64,000 nt of DNA. Origin: Promerops cafer. Taxonomy: Eukaryota; Chordata; Aves; Passeriformes; Nectariniidae. The notes beneath the pieces were generated by a model. It had not been told where the DNA came from. It searched no databases and worked only from the letters and a program-made list of their open reading frames with translations. Location: positions 1,796,441-1,860,440 of the forward strand of contig VZSE01006608.1 in NCBI GenBank assembly GCA_013398275.1, read 5' to 3'. The position numbers were made by a program, and so were the translations under genes. Below are positions 27,038-42,679 of the stretch, piece by piece (the first letter of the stretch is position 1; each line of letters opens with the position of its first letter).

Positions 27038-29104
27038 AAAACCTTTAACTTCCGTATGCTCAAAAAACAATTCTCTTTTCCCTTCCCTCTAGTTATATCA
27101 AATGCATTTTAAAACTTTGCACATCCTAAGTCTTTTCTTATTTCTCCTTGATTCCTCTGAAGCATGGGAAGCAATTGTCATACTGCATTTGACTGGACAG
27201 GTGAATTCTTACACATATGTAAGCAAACTAGATCAAACAGTTGGTCATCTGTAAATATTAAAAGTTTAAGAGAATGTATCATGTTTCACCTGTTTTTTCA
27301 AATTCAACATAAGATACCTTTTACCTATCACATTAACTAGATTACTTGAAAAACCCAGGCACCATCAATCAGGTTTTGCACAATTCCACACCACCGTCAC
27401 CTAGCAGTGTATTTTCCTGATTAAGAACCTTCAGTACAGATGTGACACACAGAGACTGTAGGCATTTTTAAATGGCAGATTATTTCAAAGGACCTCTATG
27501 TATAGTAGAAAAAAATTCTGAATCACCTGTCTCTAGTAACTGTAATGAAACTGCAACTTTATAAGGAGTGCTTACCTTCCCCTTACACCAAATAAAATTA
27601 AATAAATTTTCTTCAGTGACTGGCTGAATGTTATATGAGAAATACAGGTAATATCTACAGTAACTTTAAAGTAGTATTACAACTGCATACACTATCTAAA
27701 AGCCTTTAGTAAGTGGATTATATTTTAAACATTTACATTCAGAATCCAGGCAATTTTGTTTGGTTTGGTTTTTTTCCCTCCGGTTAAACAGCAAAGTAGT
27801 GAATTAAAAGTATATCTGTCCATATTAAAAATTGAGTATCCTGTGATTTATTTAATCCTGTATATTTAAAAAAACCAGGGTAACAACCTCCCCCTAACAT
27901 ATTTTTAAATCCTGTTCATGATCAAGTATTTTGAAATAGCCAAGATGCTCAGTCTTTTTAAAGCAGGAAAACAAATCAGTTTTATATTTATTAACAACTT
28001 CGTTTGTCTTGGCATATCTCCCCCTTCCTGTATGTGATATTTACCTTTTTGTGCAATTCATTAAACAAAACCTCTCAAAGCATAAGACTCTAAAGAGAAC
28101 AAACTAAAGTACTCAAAGTATTAAAGAAAGCAATTATATGTCAAACCATGCTTTGTATGCTTACTAACTCTAGAAAACTCCTTAGCAAATAGCAGCATTT
28201 CTAATAGTTCATCCTCAGTAAGACTGGGGGTGGGGAGAAGAGATCAACCGGAGCCTTTTTGTTCTCCCCTTATACTAAATTATATAATCATCTTGTATGT
28301 AAGGATAAGCAAACAACAAACCTGATCGCTCCATGCGCAGTACAGGTTACATATGAAACTCCAGTTGTGATTGATCATGCAGTCCAAAATCCTGAACTGG
28401 GCCATTGCTGTAGTGCAGAGTGCTGCTGTGCTCTGACTCAGCTTTTGTCTGGGCGATCCTCGAGGATATGAGAGCTATGCAGCAACGAACGACATTCAGG
28501 AACAAGGACTTTGCTTCCTGTTCAGTCTCCCTTCCCACCCCAACTATGTGTCAAGTCAACAAGATAAATTGACAGAATTGCATAACGTTCTTCAAAATAA
28601 TACTTCCGAAGCTAACAAATTATGCATTCTTGGGAATGTAGGGGAAATAACATCCTAAGAAACCACATTAAAGCAAACAGGCACTCTCAAACTGAGCTTA
28701 TTCTTTTCCCTACCCCCTTCATTTCTGCTCCTGCTGAAATCACTCTAAATATAAACAATTTAGTGTCATAATTCATATCATATGAATCTTAAAACTTCCT
28801 TCGGCACAGTTGTGAAGATGGTTCCCCATATCGTACATGAAATGCAAAAGCTTAGCATGCCTCTTTTAAAACAGCACAATACAAGCAACTTTTCAAAGTT
28901 AGGAGAACGTCACAGTGTTAATAAAAATTATATAGGTTTATCTACTTTGTAGTCTTAAATAGCAGGCTTCTCTTTAAACGTGCAAAAGTACTGTCAGCAT
29001 TGCACAAAAATGCTGGTAGCCTTCTATAATGAAGGATGACAATCCTATAGGCCAGGGCTGCAACACCAGAGGGATCCTGAGAAACTGAAGAAATACTGGA
29101 AAAG

Positions 29105-29123
29105 TTCCTTCCTTCCTTCCTTC
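29105..29123 (+). repeat. (TTCC)n microsatellite
   Basis: Between four and five uninterrupted TTCC units; a short simple repeat that could be length-polymorphic. Confidence 0.85.
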
Positions 29124-32100
29124 ATGTATTCCTTTTTTGCAATCTGCTAACAACAATCCTATTTTAGCATTAACCTCACTTACTGTATCTTGCTTACCTA
29201 ATATTCCTATTCCAAAGAGAGATTCAGAAATACAGGAAATGTGTTTCTGCAGAAACATACACATTTTATCTGGTAACCACACAAACTATTAGACTAGTCA
29301 CACAACCAACTTGGAATAACCTGCAGTTTAAATGATACAATTATCTAATAACATCCTTGAGATGCAAGAGACAGAAAACTGTCTTGTGAAAAGATGAAGA
29401 AAAGGCTATGGGAACAAGTGAACAATTCACCCTTTGGTTCAGTAATAGCCAGATGACTGAAAAGTACTTCCAAAGTCAAAAAAAATGCGTGCTATAAAAG
29501 CAGTCTGGAAATAAAACAAACTCATACATGAGAGTCAAACAAATGGTGTGGCCAAAGAGCAGTTCTAACTTTGAGACAGTTATACAAATAAGGCCTCATT
29601 TGTTTTAACCAAACCAAATGAAAAAATCTTGTTCCAATTTCTCATCTGAAGGACCCTGGAAATTAATACCAGAGTCCAAGCCAATCTCTTCCCTTCTTGC
29701 CAAACTGAATAGTCTGAAAACTTCCAAGACCCTATTGTGTACAAAAAAAAAATCTATTCTGGTTCATTTCAAGATACATATGGCAGGAGATTCTCTATTA
29801 TCTTTACAATACCTTATTGTGCCAAAGGGAGAACAGCAGTACCAGTGCAACATGGCACAAAATGTATGTGTTCTCAGGTGAAAAAAAAATAGAATAATAA
29901 CATTTCCAGTAAGATGGTCTGTAATGAAGCAGGCAGGGCTGACATGACATGTGGCTAGAAGAAATATCCTGCTTAGCAACTATTACTAGGTGGAACAGAT
30001 ACACTTCCTCACAAGAGACACCATTAACTATCCAAGCTTGAGAAATCTTGGAGAGGATGTCTGGGAAGGTTTTACGGAGCAGGGGGTTACTGCAGAGATG
30101 CCAGAGCACACTGAGGCAGTGATGTCCCCAGGACAGCAATGCTGGAATGAGGAAGGACCCGGCACCCTGCAGGACTGGCAGCAGGGATGCTGGCAAAGCG
30201 TGTGGGGCAGCCTACACATGGCTGGAAAAGCAGCCAGCTGCACATTTGTTGGACGGTGGAAAAATGCTGTCACCAACTAAATAAGGCAGAGGGAAGAGGG
30301 AAAGTAGATCTGGAAAATTAAGAGAAGACTTGTTCTATACTAAAATCAACATCAACCAAGTTCTTCTTAAACAGTATTTTAATACAATTTTGCAGTGATT
30401 TGTTTTATTATCTATTATCTACTTTTACATCCATCAAATATCACTCTATATTTATTTCCTATGAAGCATTAAATCTCCTAATAAAGTATTCAACATATTA
30501 TATTAGAAATCTCCTACCATACAGTATGTTATTATTAAAAAAAACAGCAGTTACAACTCAGAATCAAATTTGTGTAACTCTTTCCATAAAGTCAGCAGCC
30601 GTTATTTACCACCTCCTTTCCATTCATTTTCAAATCTGTTTCAAGGATATCCTACATCCATTCTTTATCTCCTACAATCTGGACAGTGCTTATATACCAC
30701 TGCAGTTTATGCAAAAGTGTTTAAATACTGCAGGTAAAAAGATAAATAGCAATACAGAGCAGCAGGAGAACACTTTCAGAAACAGTCAGTCTTAGCCTGT
30801 CAGCTGCTGCCAAAGGTTAGTATGGAAATGCTTGTAAATTCCAGTAGGCACAAGAATGCCCTGAGGACAAAAGTTGTTTCAAGCTTGAGTCTTTACTGAG
30901 GTGCCTCAGGTAAAAGGAGTTCACAAACTGCAGCAAGTGCAGCACCTTCAACAGTGAACTGCAGTTATTGCTTAAAATGGACTGTCTCAGAGTTTTTTTT
31001 CCAAGTCAGTCTTTATGCTTGTAAATTTTAATCTGCTGTTACTGAAAACTGTTCCTGACCATCATCAGCCAGCTTGACAATTGCCCTCATTTACAAGAGA
31101 TAAATCTCCTTCCTGGCATGTTAAATCAAATTCCACTAGTTCAGCACTACCCTGTTCTAACCTTATTTTCTTTACTGTTAACATGTTTTTCGGGAGACCA
31201 TTTTTACTCCTCCTAAGCATAGTTACTATGTATGAAACTTCCTTAAAACAGGCACAAAATCAAGGGAGGGCTTCCCTTTTTGCCTTCAACATTCAATTTA
31301 CCAATGGCTTTCTTCAAAAATTTAAAGCAGAAGCAAAACTGAAATAGTTTTTGTTGCAAACATTAAACTTTTTAAAAGTTTTGCTCAAAATATAAAAGCA
31401 ATGCTTACACACTGAATTTTCAATTTGGAGGTCAACAGAGCATTTAAAGATTCACCCATGGCATAACTAGAGAATGACAGATGACACACATCAACAGTAG
31501 CAGGCACCGAAGGACTCACTGTCCAGAGACAGCGTTTGAGTCCAGCACTCGACTGCCCAGAGAGCTCCTTATCATACACTGAGCTTTCACTGATAAATAG
31601 ATGATGAGGACATCCCGGTTTTGAAGTTCTACTGCTGGTCAGCTTTCCGCCTCTTTAAACAATGAAGGGACCACTTAGAATTCCAAGAACACAATGAAGT
31701 TGAACCTCAATTATGCAATTTATTAAATAAAAAAGTCAAGAGTCTATCCAGTGTCCTTTCACATCTGCTGCCAAGTCCAGTGTTCTCTCCTGCTGTTAAA
31801 AATCAGGTTTAAGATCTCAGTATTTTGAGGTAACTAAACTAAAAACAGCTCGGAAACAACTTACTCAACTCTTTCAGAACTCTCCATCTTTATATGCAGA
31901 TTCCAGAAGGTTAAAAAGGAACAGTAGAATAGAGGCACAATTTCCCTAAAATAGCGCCCCTCAAGTATCTAGACTTTTCTCTAAAAACTGCAGTGAGCTT
32001 TCTGAATCAGAAACAGCCCATACTCACAGAAAGGAAGGGCTTCCATTTCCCTATAACTCCAGATATTTTTTCTACATGAGGGTCTGCACATCTGCAGCAC

Positions 32101-32306
32101 ACGGTGAAGCGTGCACCACAATGATGCTGTTCTGAACTGACAATGATGGTGTGTCTGAAGAAAAGGTGTTTTCATTGCTCAGGTCACAAAGACTGACAAG
32201 GCAAAAAGTTCCTACAAACCAAGTCAACAGCCGGAAGAGGTTGAAATATGATTCCATTCTGAGTTCTTTCCTATCATGGAAATTGTTACAAAAACCTATG
32301 AACAGT

Positions 32307-32346
32307 AAAAAAAAAAAAAAAAAAGGAAAAAAAAAGGAAAAAACAG
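32307..32346 (+). repeat. Poly(A) tract with GG interruptions
   Basis: Eighteen A followed by GG-interrupted A runs. I found no processed pseudogene upstream of it, so it is listed as a simple repeat. Confidence 0.85.
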
Positions 32347-35300
32347 TATATACAAAAATCATCTCTCTCCATAATGGAAAAAAAAAATATCTGGAGTGTT
32401 TCCTTCCCTCTGTAACAACTCCTGTTTAAGATGTAATACAATTCATAGAATTGGAAACACAAGAGAACCTTAGGGGGAAAAAAGGCAGGGTACAACAGCT
32501 GGCACAGTACCATTTCAGGCTGTTTAACACATGCATACAAGTCTGCTACAATTCTACTGGTATTTTAGTCCAAAACCTGAAAAACTAAGGGAGTACCCAA
32601 GACATCACTTTTCCTTCAGAAACTAAGGGCAAAAGAAAATAACTGAGATTAGCATAACTGTCATTTTTCTTCTGCATAAATGCTACTTCTATTTTATCTA
32701 TGTATAAACTCATTAGATTAATTCAATGATGTATTTTATGATGCACTTTGTAAACACATCATTCCATCACCCCGCGAACCAATCCACAATATCTAAATCA
32801 TATAGAAAGAGTTGTTCTATTAATAGTTTTAAAACCCAATGCAGTGGGGTACTCATCACTTTGGCTGCCTAATTCTCCAAAAATTCCCCTGCATCCATTC
32901 TCACGCCAATTTCACCATCATGTTTGCTTTCAAGAAGGACATGCAATAGCAGGATTGATCTGTCAAGTGTCATTTTGAGTCTTGAGCAACCAGTTCAGTT
33001 CACCAGTTAAGCTCAAGTAGTGCCCACTTCCTTGGATTTTAGCTGTAGCTATTTTCAGTAGATTAGTTCTGTGTTTCCTTTCTTTAACTGAATTCTAGCA
33101 TTTCCTTTTCTTTATCTGACATATTCAGCCACAGATCTCTCTTTTTCAGCGAACAATCAACATCCAAACAAAACCGGACTTTTTATTAGCTTTAGCTACA
33201 GGAAAAGTATCATTTTGCATGTTATCCCATAAAAATGAATATACTGGATATAAAACAGGATCTGATTCCTCAAACTGCACTCTAGTAAAGCAGCTGGCAA
33301 TCTTTAAAAACTGGAAGCAAGCTTCTAACGCTGTTCAATTTAAGAAATGCACAGCCAAGTTTAGTGGAGACTGAGTAAGAAATAAAAGCCATATGTACTC
33401 TTATGCAAAGTATACTTCTGTCACACCATTAAGCACTTGGTAACATTTACCGTGTTAATGAGATCAAACTCCTGAGAACATGTATGTTTACTGAAGCTAT
33501 CATCACTGCTACCTACAAGCTCAGTGCCTCACAAGAGCAGATAACTTGCTTCCTACCTGCAAGTTCCTGGATGGCAAATGTACTGCTCCTGTGGAAATTA
33601 CCATTTGTCTAATCCAGTGTCCACACAACTATACCAGTATTGTTTCAGTGCCCACTCGCTCTCACTATCTTTAGTTTTTTATGTCAGCAAAGGATGAAAA
33701 CAGCAAAATCCAGCAAAAATTTTACAATAGTCTACTTCTTAAATGCATTTTAGATCATGTTAGCACTATTCAGCTGGCTATTTTATATCTCCAGTCTAAG
33801 ACAAAAGCAACGTAACTTAATTTGAAATTTCTCTACATGGTAACTTTTCGTGTCCGAGCAAAACATGGAAAAAAAATACTGTAATGCTTATTCCTACCAT
33901 AGGGCACTACCCACCACCACTTATTTGTCCCCATGAAAACAACTCCTCTAAGATACATTACTAGTTGTTTCTAGGTTACATCTGAATCTCTAGAAGACAC
34001 TGTACATACCAGCAATGATGCAGCCATGATCAGGTTAGAAGTAGTTCTTTTCTTTTTTTTTACCCCCAGGAATGATGGTAAAAGCATCTAAATTAAATCA
34101 CATCAAATGTAATGACTTTGGTATCAACAGCACACACGTTTTCTTTTACAGAAGGCTTTTCACTTACAGTATTAGTGATCCTATCTGAACACACATGGGT
34201 TCACAACTGGCTTGAGCACCACCACAGGAAGAATTCTAAGAGGGACTTCCTGTTGTCTTCACTACACTGCAGAGCCATGCAATCAGCTTGGCTATTTTCT
34301 GATCCCAGCACAAACCCAGAACTAAGTTACCTGCCTGTTTAAGACTGGGCTTCAGAATCCTAAAATTTCCATTGTAATAAAAATAGAATCCCTACCTACA
34401 TTCATGTCTATAGAAACACATAGGAAAATACAGTACTAGCTCTGGTGATCACAGAGAAAATCCTTTCAATTTATTGGGACATTTATTTAGACAGCAAATC
34501 CGTAATACAGTTAAGTCTCCTCAATAATCTAGCGATCTCTAAATACAAGGCTAGGATAAAGCTAATCAGCAATTGTGACCACACTGAAGCACCTTCACTT
34601 ACAGCCTAATACTCTCTTATTGAGACCAGGGGGTTTTCAGAAGGCTGAAGTGTTTGTGTACAGAGAAATGCCTTCCTGAAAGACAATCCCAGAAAGCAAC
34701 ACCCATGTCACTCCAGACACAGTGCCAGCCTGATCAGAACACAGACATATTCCTGCTTTCTCCACATTCAGACTGTAAGAGAACCAGAATTAAAAATATA
34801 TTAGTAAATACAAGAATATTGAAATATTAAGACTGTTTCAATAAAATCCTCCTATTTCTGTTAAAATAGTAGGTTCTCAGTACTTGACTACATGGTCTAC
34901 TTCAAAGCACAACTCTGATATACAGAGAATAGCAGAACTGTCCTTCAACACCAAGTACAAATTTTGAAGTTAACATAGCCTCACCCAACTAGCAATCAGA
35001 ACAGCTGAGCTCTTCCTGAAGCTAGCTGTAATGAGAAAATAAAATCTTCATTAAAATAAAGCAACTGGAGTTTATCGGCTAGCAAAATAATCACATTTGC
35101 TCCCCCTGCCTTCCTTTTCCCTCAGCTGGAAGGCAGTCCACCAGTGAAACAAAAAAGGTACTGTACCGAGCTCTCAGTCAGAAAGGTAAGCTCCAACTTC
35201 AGAAAACAGAAGTCTAATCTCAACTACAATAAAAAATTTCCTAACATTTCCTTCACTTAACTAGTTCTTTGACTGAACTGAAAACCAAAAAACAAACCCA

Positions 35301-38300
35301 GAAACTCAGTTTTTGCATGCTGGAAAACATATTACATAGTATTATTGATCTTATTTTTCAAACATCTTTCTTTTGCTATTCTTAACATGCAGGGTTTTTT
35401 CCACGAATAACGAAAATATGTTTTTATTAAATGGTAACTTACCCTTACCAATAGGCAATCTCTATAATTTTTAACTTTACCATCTCCACCCTCAGAGTCA
35501 AAAAGCTTCAAACTCAGCACTAGTTTTTCAAGGTGTTAGACTTCAGAATAACAATGTGAGTTTCTTTTAGAATTGTTCTCCCAAAATTCAAGTAACGATC
35601 AATCACCGTACATATGTCCCAAAAACCCTAGGAAAAAAACTTGTAAGTGAACATTACATTCCTTAATACCTTCCTGTAGTTTTCTCACAGCAGCAAGAAC
35701 CCTAAGGTCCTGGAGCAAACTTGTTTAAGGCTGCTGCCCTCCAGCTGGCGAGGCCCATGATGCTGAACACCCTCCTTGGCCACTTCACCTACACACCAAG
35801 AGAGATCTCGAAGTACCCTTCACAGGAGCCTTTCCAAAAGCCTTTCTCCTGTTCCCACCCATGGTCTCAAATGTAAAGCTTGAGTGGAACTCCCACATTG
35901 TTAGTGTTACGCAAATGCTACAGCGGAAGGTGCCATGCAGAAACATTATTTACACTGAATTACTCAGTGCAGTCCAAAGTGCTTTGTCAGAACATTTTTT
36001 CCTGCAGATGCATGAGCAGGGGACACAGACTCTAAGATACTGGATAACTAATGAGTAACGTTCTTCACACCTGCACTCCTACTCTCCTTTTGTAGGAGGA
36101 TAAAGTGTAAATATACCAGCTAACATATGCTACAAATAAAGCTACTCTGGGTTAGGTTTTCAAATCTGTCAGGCAATTTGTTGTATTGATTACAGGCAAC
36201 ATAATGCAGTACAGAGAAGTCCTGTCACACTCAAGCTACAGAACCCAGCAGAGAAACAAGTATCACCACTTGTCACTCCCAAGAGAAGAGTTAAATAAAA
36301 ACAGCTTGTTAACTAATACAGCTTGGTGACTTTATGCCTAGCTTTCTCTTTTGATTGTCCCAATTCTGTTAACTTGCACGGTGCCAGAGGCTTGTCTAGA
36401 ACTTGATGAACCTTTCATTCCTTTGAATGAAGATGAGGTACCTCAAACAAACAACAAAATCAAACACCCCTGTTCCCTATACATAAAAAAAAAAATTCGT
36501 TTAGACCCTATAATCATGCTTCCATATGCTGTGTTTTCAGACACAAACTCTGGTCTTTTTAAAAAAATCTCAAAGATAAATCTCTGTAATATCTAGTAAT
36601 CTCTCTAGGCAATTTAAGTAACTGGAAGAGATTCAAAAATTCAGATTTTCCTTGAATTTTTCCATAATATTTTCTATTAGGAACAAGCCCAGTTTTGCAT
36701 GCACAGTGTTATCAGATCAGTCATGTGACACAATCTGAAACTAACTTTCATGACTTCCATTTTTTTTTGTTTTATAAAATATGTGGACTTGATCAAAGCT
36801 CTTCCCCACCATTGTGCAAATTTCCATCTCTTCTCAAAAGTCTTCATTCATCCAAAGGCAGATTTACTTGGAAGAAAATACCCTTTAAAAGAAGTTAAAT
36901 TTCCCAGGGAGCTTTGGAATTCTAAGAAGGCTTAAGGTTTATTTTAGAAACAAATTAAGCATATCAAGTTGCTACAGGAGTAGTAGAACTGACTTCAGTC
37001 TCATACATCTTGTAACTCCCCCTCATCTTCTTTCGTCCTGTCAGATCCCCTGTAAGGGAAAGAATGGTTTTTGGCAGTCACATACACACGTGCTGACAGG
37101 CCACAACAGCTCCCCCACCTCATCTTCAATGCAAGGCATTAACCGGGGCTTCTCTTCCATCTACCTACTGAGTGACTCTGAATTTCCAGGCACTTCATTA
37201 TCTCTGAGACAATCTTCCTGCCTTGAAATTTAACCAAAATTGGCCAGAGACCTCAAGAGCAACTGCAGAGCAACTAACAGATGGGCGGACTGATGCCACG
37301 AACAAAAGAAATCAGATTCAAGAATTTTTATTTCTTCACTCCATTACATCACTTGCTTCTGACGCTATCTTTCACCTGAAGAAAACGAGCCTTGCATTTT
37401 TACCTGTACTGCCTTCTGCTACTTCAGCATGCAATTATTCTACAGAAATGCAGATATTGTGATCTTTTAATCAAAAGTAAAAGAAGAATCTTGCAGAACC
37501 ATAAGCTACTGCTTTTAATACATTTCAATCTTATAATGCTTATCTGTATTCTTTGGGAAAAAAATATCATACTGAAAATTACTACATCAGACATATTCTT
37601 GGCAAAAAATTATATGAGTACAGGTGGAACAATAAACTTTTTTTCTGATGAACATACATTTTCCAATAGATTAAACTGTACTTTCCTCATTTTCTGTATG
37701 TCTACAGAGCTAAAGATAATTTTTTTCTAGGGAGCAAGAGTTCAAATTCACAAAATACAGGGAGAGCAAAAGTAGTGTTGCACTTCTCTTTATGGGGTAT
37801 AGTTCCAGGTCTAAGCACCTAGTAAGGAAATTCTAAACAGTGAGGTACAAACCAGGCAGATGCTAAAAGCAGCATTATGTTGAAGAAGGGAGTACATCTG
37901 AAAACCCACTTATTTTCACAGTTCAGACAACAGAAGGTATTTTCAGATGCAATGTGAAAAGCACTATGTAAAATTACTGCAATGCATGTCTAAATGATCA
38001 AAGGTGCAGAGAAGCTAGGTGTCTGAATTCACCCGCATGTAACAGGTAAATTACCTGTGGCATGAAACAGACTTGACACAATACTTAGTAATTCTTTCAT
38101 ACAATGGAATTTAAAACCTTTTTATTTCTTAACCACAGGATAAAAGGAACTTTCATGACAAAAACACACAGTATGCAAAACACTACTGTACCACTGGCAA
38201 AGACCTGATTTTCATCAACTAGAAGCACTGCCCCATTACATTTACAGAGGAAGTCAATAGCTTCACCCTCTGGCCTCAACATTTCAATTACACCACGAAC

Positions 38301-40084
38301 CCAGGGTAATTTTTAGTGCTTACCACTAAAGGGAAATACACTGATTGCAAAAAACCACAGAACTCAACACATGCAGCTCCGCGGGGATGGTATCTAAGTA
38401 GATCTTAGTAATGATCTGTCGCTTAGAATTATGGTCTTAAACCTCACTATGCTGGTGGCACAATTCATCATTCCAAAAGTCTTAGAAAAAAAGTCAGGGT
38501 ATCCTCTGAAAGGTTAACACAAAGAGGATGTTTGCTTCCCTAAATGCAGGAAGCATCTTAAAAACCAGAAGTTTGCTCATATTAGCACATTACCATTCAT
38601 CAGCACAAAAAAATCCAACTAAGTTCCACTTCCTAAATGATCTCTCAAGCCTACATGACATTTCTAGAAGTGATGGGCTTGGCCAGCCTGAAGTGCAGCC
38701 AGGCCTCAGAGGAGACTGGAGAAAAACTTCCTACCTATGAACTAGAAGGAACTGGTTTCTGAGAAATATCATCTTTGCTCAATTCATAACAGAAAATGAA
38801 GAAATAAAAAGCCTCATCTGAAGCTAATTCTAGAAGCAAGGACTTATTCTGATTTAGTCAGTAAGGAGTGGAGATATATTCCCTTAATTATTAACCCAAT
38901 AAAATAATTTTGTTTTCCTTTCCGCTTTCTATATAGAAGAAAGCTGTGCAAAATCTCTTTTTTTCAGCTTACAAATATTTTTGGGTGCTTACTGTTAATG
39001 AAAGGGTATAAGCAGAGCCACACCAAAACTCTGGCCAATAGGGTTCCATCCCACCAAGTTGAGAGCTACTCACAAGCCTATCTCCAACCCTGCACACAAA
39101 CAGTCACATAACTAATGTTATTTCAAATTCAGTAATAACATCCATTGATCTCACTAATAAATAAAGGCCAAGCAAGGTAGCTGTGGTACAATGGCCTAAA
39201 TCGTAACTCCACCATTTCCTTCAGATTTATCACTCTTAGAAGCACACTGATCTCAGATCCATCTTTTCTACTCCTTATTCCCAAGATCTCAACAGAGAGA
39301 ATTATTTACATTAAGAAATTAAAGCACAGTGAAAAAATACAAAGGGTTTCCAAGAAATTAGTTTAAAACACAACCTCTGGAACTCCCCAATGTAAGGATA
39401 AAGTAAGAAGGAAAACTCTAGGAAGCAAATCTGTACCTTCACTTCTCCTGAGTGCTGAACCTGAAAAAAGCTGTTAATACAAGAAACAAAGGCAAAACAC
39501 TGCTAAGAAAGTCAACGTGATTCCCATTTTCTTTACCGAATTTTCATCCTCCAAAGTTAGGCAATGAAGAGGAACTGTAAATTTGACCTAATCATCACCC
39601 TAGTAAAAACTCATGCTGGATGATGAAAACCCACATCCTCTACAGTCATCTCACTGAAGTTCTTGAGACAGGCTTAAAACCAAGATCCATCATCTATTTG
39701 TTTTTTTCTTATCCCTCCAACACCTTTATCTCTAAAACAGACTAGTCCAAAGTAACACAATTTCGCTGAGCTTTACTTTATACTGAAAACATAATCTTCA
39801 TAAGGTATTATACAGGTAGGACTCGGGGGGAAAAAAAAACAACGCCCCACAGAAGTGTTTTGCACTGAATCTAATTCCAATTTTTTTAAAGACGTCTACA
39901 GGCTTAGACAGGTGTCCTTTTCTTCACACAACTATATTAAGAAACACCTCATTTTTATTAGAAGGGACATGCCAGTAAGACTTTTTACAATGCAGCAGGC
40001 CAGAAGCTTCTCTCTTTCTCAAGAAAAAGCGACGAACACACAGCCCTAATCGCTGACACTGGCAACTGCCGATTAAAAGGCTGC

Positions 40085-40420
40085 TGAGGTCTTCACATAG
40101 CGAAGTCCCAGAAGTCTCCAAAGAGGAAGGTTCCAGGACCTCTCACAAGCTGTTCCAATGCTTAACCAGCCTCAACAGCAATTTTTTCTCCTTGCGTTCA
40201 CCAGGAGCTTCCCTTACCACACCCATTTTCTCACTCCTTCCCTCTCAAGAGGCTGAAGGCCCCATCCAGTGCCTCCTCAGCCCTCCCTGCTTCAGGCTGA
40301 GCAAAGCTGGGGTCAGTGGCCTCCTGTCCAGGCACACACTCCAGGCCCTGAATCCAGGTACTCCAGGGAGGCCTTCCCTCTCTCCAGTTTGTCATGTCCT
40401 GCAGCGAGGGCCAAACACTG
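40085..40420 (-). mobile_element. CR1 LINE fragment (3' part of ORF2)
   Basis: Read on the minus strand, this stretch follows the 3' portion of CR1 ORF2 that precedes the 3' UTR. On the plus strand it shows the familiar reversed landmarks in order: a CTGTTCCAATGCTTAACCA block at 40151-40169, a TTTTTTCTCCTTG block, then GGCTGAGCAAAGC and a GGCCTCCTGTCCAGG block near 40317-40331. Frames are broken, so it is inactive. Orientation is that of the host gene. Boundaries are approximate and the family call is from memory of the consensus. Confidence 0.75.
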
Positions 40421-42679
40421 GGCATCGTCTTCTGGGAGGAAAACGATGGCAAACAGATTGGGAATGACATCAACACATTCAGAGATTACAGAGTACAAAT
40501 GTTTACAAACACTGTGGATAGTATGGCCAACCAGATATGCTACACAAGCACAGCAACAACAATTAGACCAGCAGCACTACTCATACTGATACTAATTTTT
40601 TTCCCCCTCACTGAAGTGTTTGAACAATGACTCCAGAGCTGCAAAATCAGCATGTAACTCCCTGGCCTTTCTTAAGTCTTCTACTCATTAAAGGAGAAAG
40701 TCTTGCCACACACTAAATAATGGAGAAAAAACCCCAGCAACAGAGGAAGTAACAGTTCAGTAGGAAGAGGACAGGATGAGAAGGGATGAGAGAGGGCATA
40801 AAGTGGTCCTCATTTTTAAGATGCATGGCAGGTGTGATTGACAACATACAAGACTTAAAGACTTAACATGAATAATCTGTCACACATTAAAAATTTATCT
40901 CTATACTGAACACTAAGCACAAAATACATTAATGAGCAACAGATTCCCTATCTAAAAAAGCTGGATAGAATAAAGGGTCAAGAATTTTTTTATTATTTTT
41001 TTAACTGGAAAATTCAGGGCTACAGTGCAGAACTAATTTAAAAGGTAAAAAATTCCCACTCTAAAGACTCCTAGTAAATATCAAATAAATGTACTAGCAC
41101 TTAAAATCTCAAAGAAACTTTTAATAACTAAAGACTGATACAAACAACTTGAGACAGAAATTCAGGTGCACAGACCTAGAATACAGTACATAAACCCACC
41201 CAAGCTAGTGTATTCCAGCACTGAACAACGACTGAAAAACTGTTCACCCGCCAACACGTTTTCTGTATGTAAAAGAACACACCACACAAAATGTCATTGA
41301 CAAGTTCAAGACAGTCTGTGAGAGCTACATTCAAAGTCTGAAATGAATGTGCCACTGAAACTTAATGAAATTACCATTTCAAGAAAAACACACAATTTTA
41401 ACAAGCAAGTCCTAAATCAATCATAACATATCAGGTACCAGCCTTCTGTCAGTACTCAGGGGAGTACTAATATTGCAGCCAAAAAAATCCTAGGAAACAA
41501 GTTATAGAAAACTACAACATTAAAAAGGAAATTAAAGAAAAACAAGCATAGTTGAATGTGTGGAATAGAGGGAAAAGCAACGCACTAGGAGAAAACAAGA
41601 AACAAGCAGGAAGTTTAATAGTGGAAAACTACAGGTTGAGTATTGACTATATAACAAACAAAGCCACATGAATTAAATTCAGAGCTGCTTATATTTCAGC
41701 AGAAAGTCTGCCTTGTGTCACCACAACCTTCCTTCAGCCAGCAGCAGGTCTTGACCCTTAACAAAAATTTCACCTAACATAATATTAAGCTCACAGTGTA
41801 TACTAGGAACGTATTTTACTAGTCTTGTCCCAAGTGTGAGTACCCACACTGTGACCCATCAAACACTAAATACTACACACATGCCAAGCTCCTCATTGCA
41901 TAAGTGACAGTAATTGGCCTGTGCAAAAATATTTGACTCTCTTCTGGACGATTTTGCTTTCATTTTTTACTATGTCTCTAAAAGGACAATGTATTTCCTA
42001 ACCTTGTCTTTCAAGTGAGAAATTATTTTTTTAAAAAATCACCATTCAGCAACTTCAGGTCAAATGGCAGAAGTTCCATAACCTGAGTGTGTGTGCACAA
42101 AATATCATGTGCCAATAGGACAACACGACAAAAGGAGACCTGCACTCCACTAAGAAGCAGCAAGACATGAAGACAGCACAACTTACCAAAATACTTTCAA
42201 CCAGATTTCAAAAATGAAACTGCCATCAACAATAACTAAAAATTATTTAACTGCAGGAATGCAAGCTCTTGTTTCAGTTTTATTCAACAGTCCTTTTCCA
42301 GACCTCTTCCAAACCTGCTTTTCTTATCGAATTTATAGCCTAGCTTTCAAATTATGTCCTATCACAAAACAGATTAATCCTCTAATTAAACTTCCTCTTC
42401 TCTGCATTTAATTCCCCTGTACAATTTCAGGCCAACAGCCTGTAAGGGCTTTACCTTGTACAAGACCAATTCAGAAGGAATTCACAAAAACATATACAAT
42501 AAAATATATATTATTTTTAATAATTTTATTAACATCACAACAGAACACAAGCAATCCAGTAGGCTTCCAGAATGTGCTAACAGCTCCATTCTGACACAGG
42601 TAACAGATTCCAAAAAGGAACAGGCTATCTATTAAACCTCATATTTACAGAAAAGGAACAATTCTAGGGAGCATGAAGT

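Noticed and set aside
30400..30795. 131-codon plus-strand frame in intron 1
   Set aside because: Starts at TTG, has AT-rich chance composition and no similarity to a known family.
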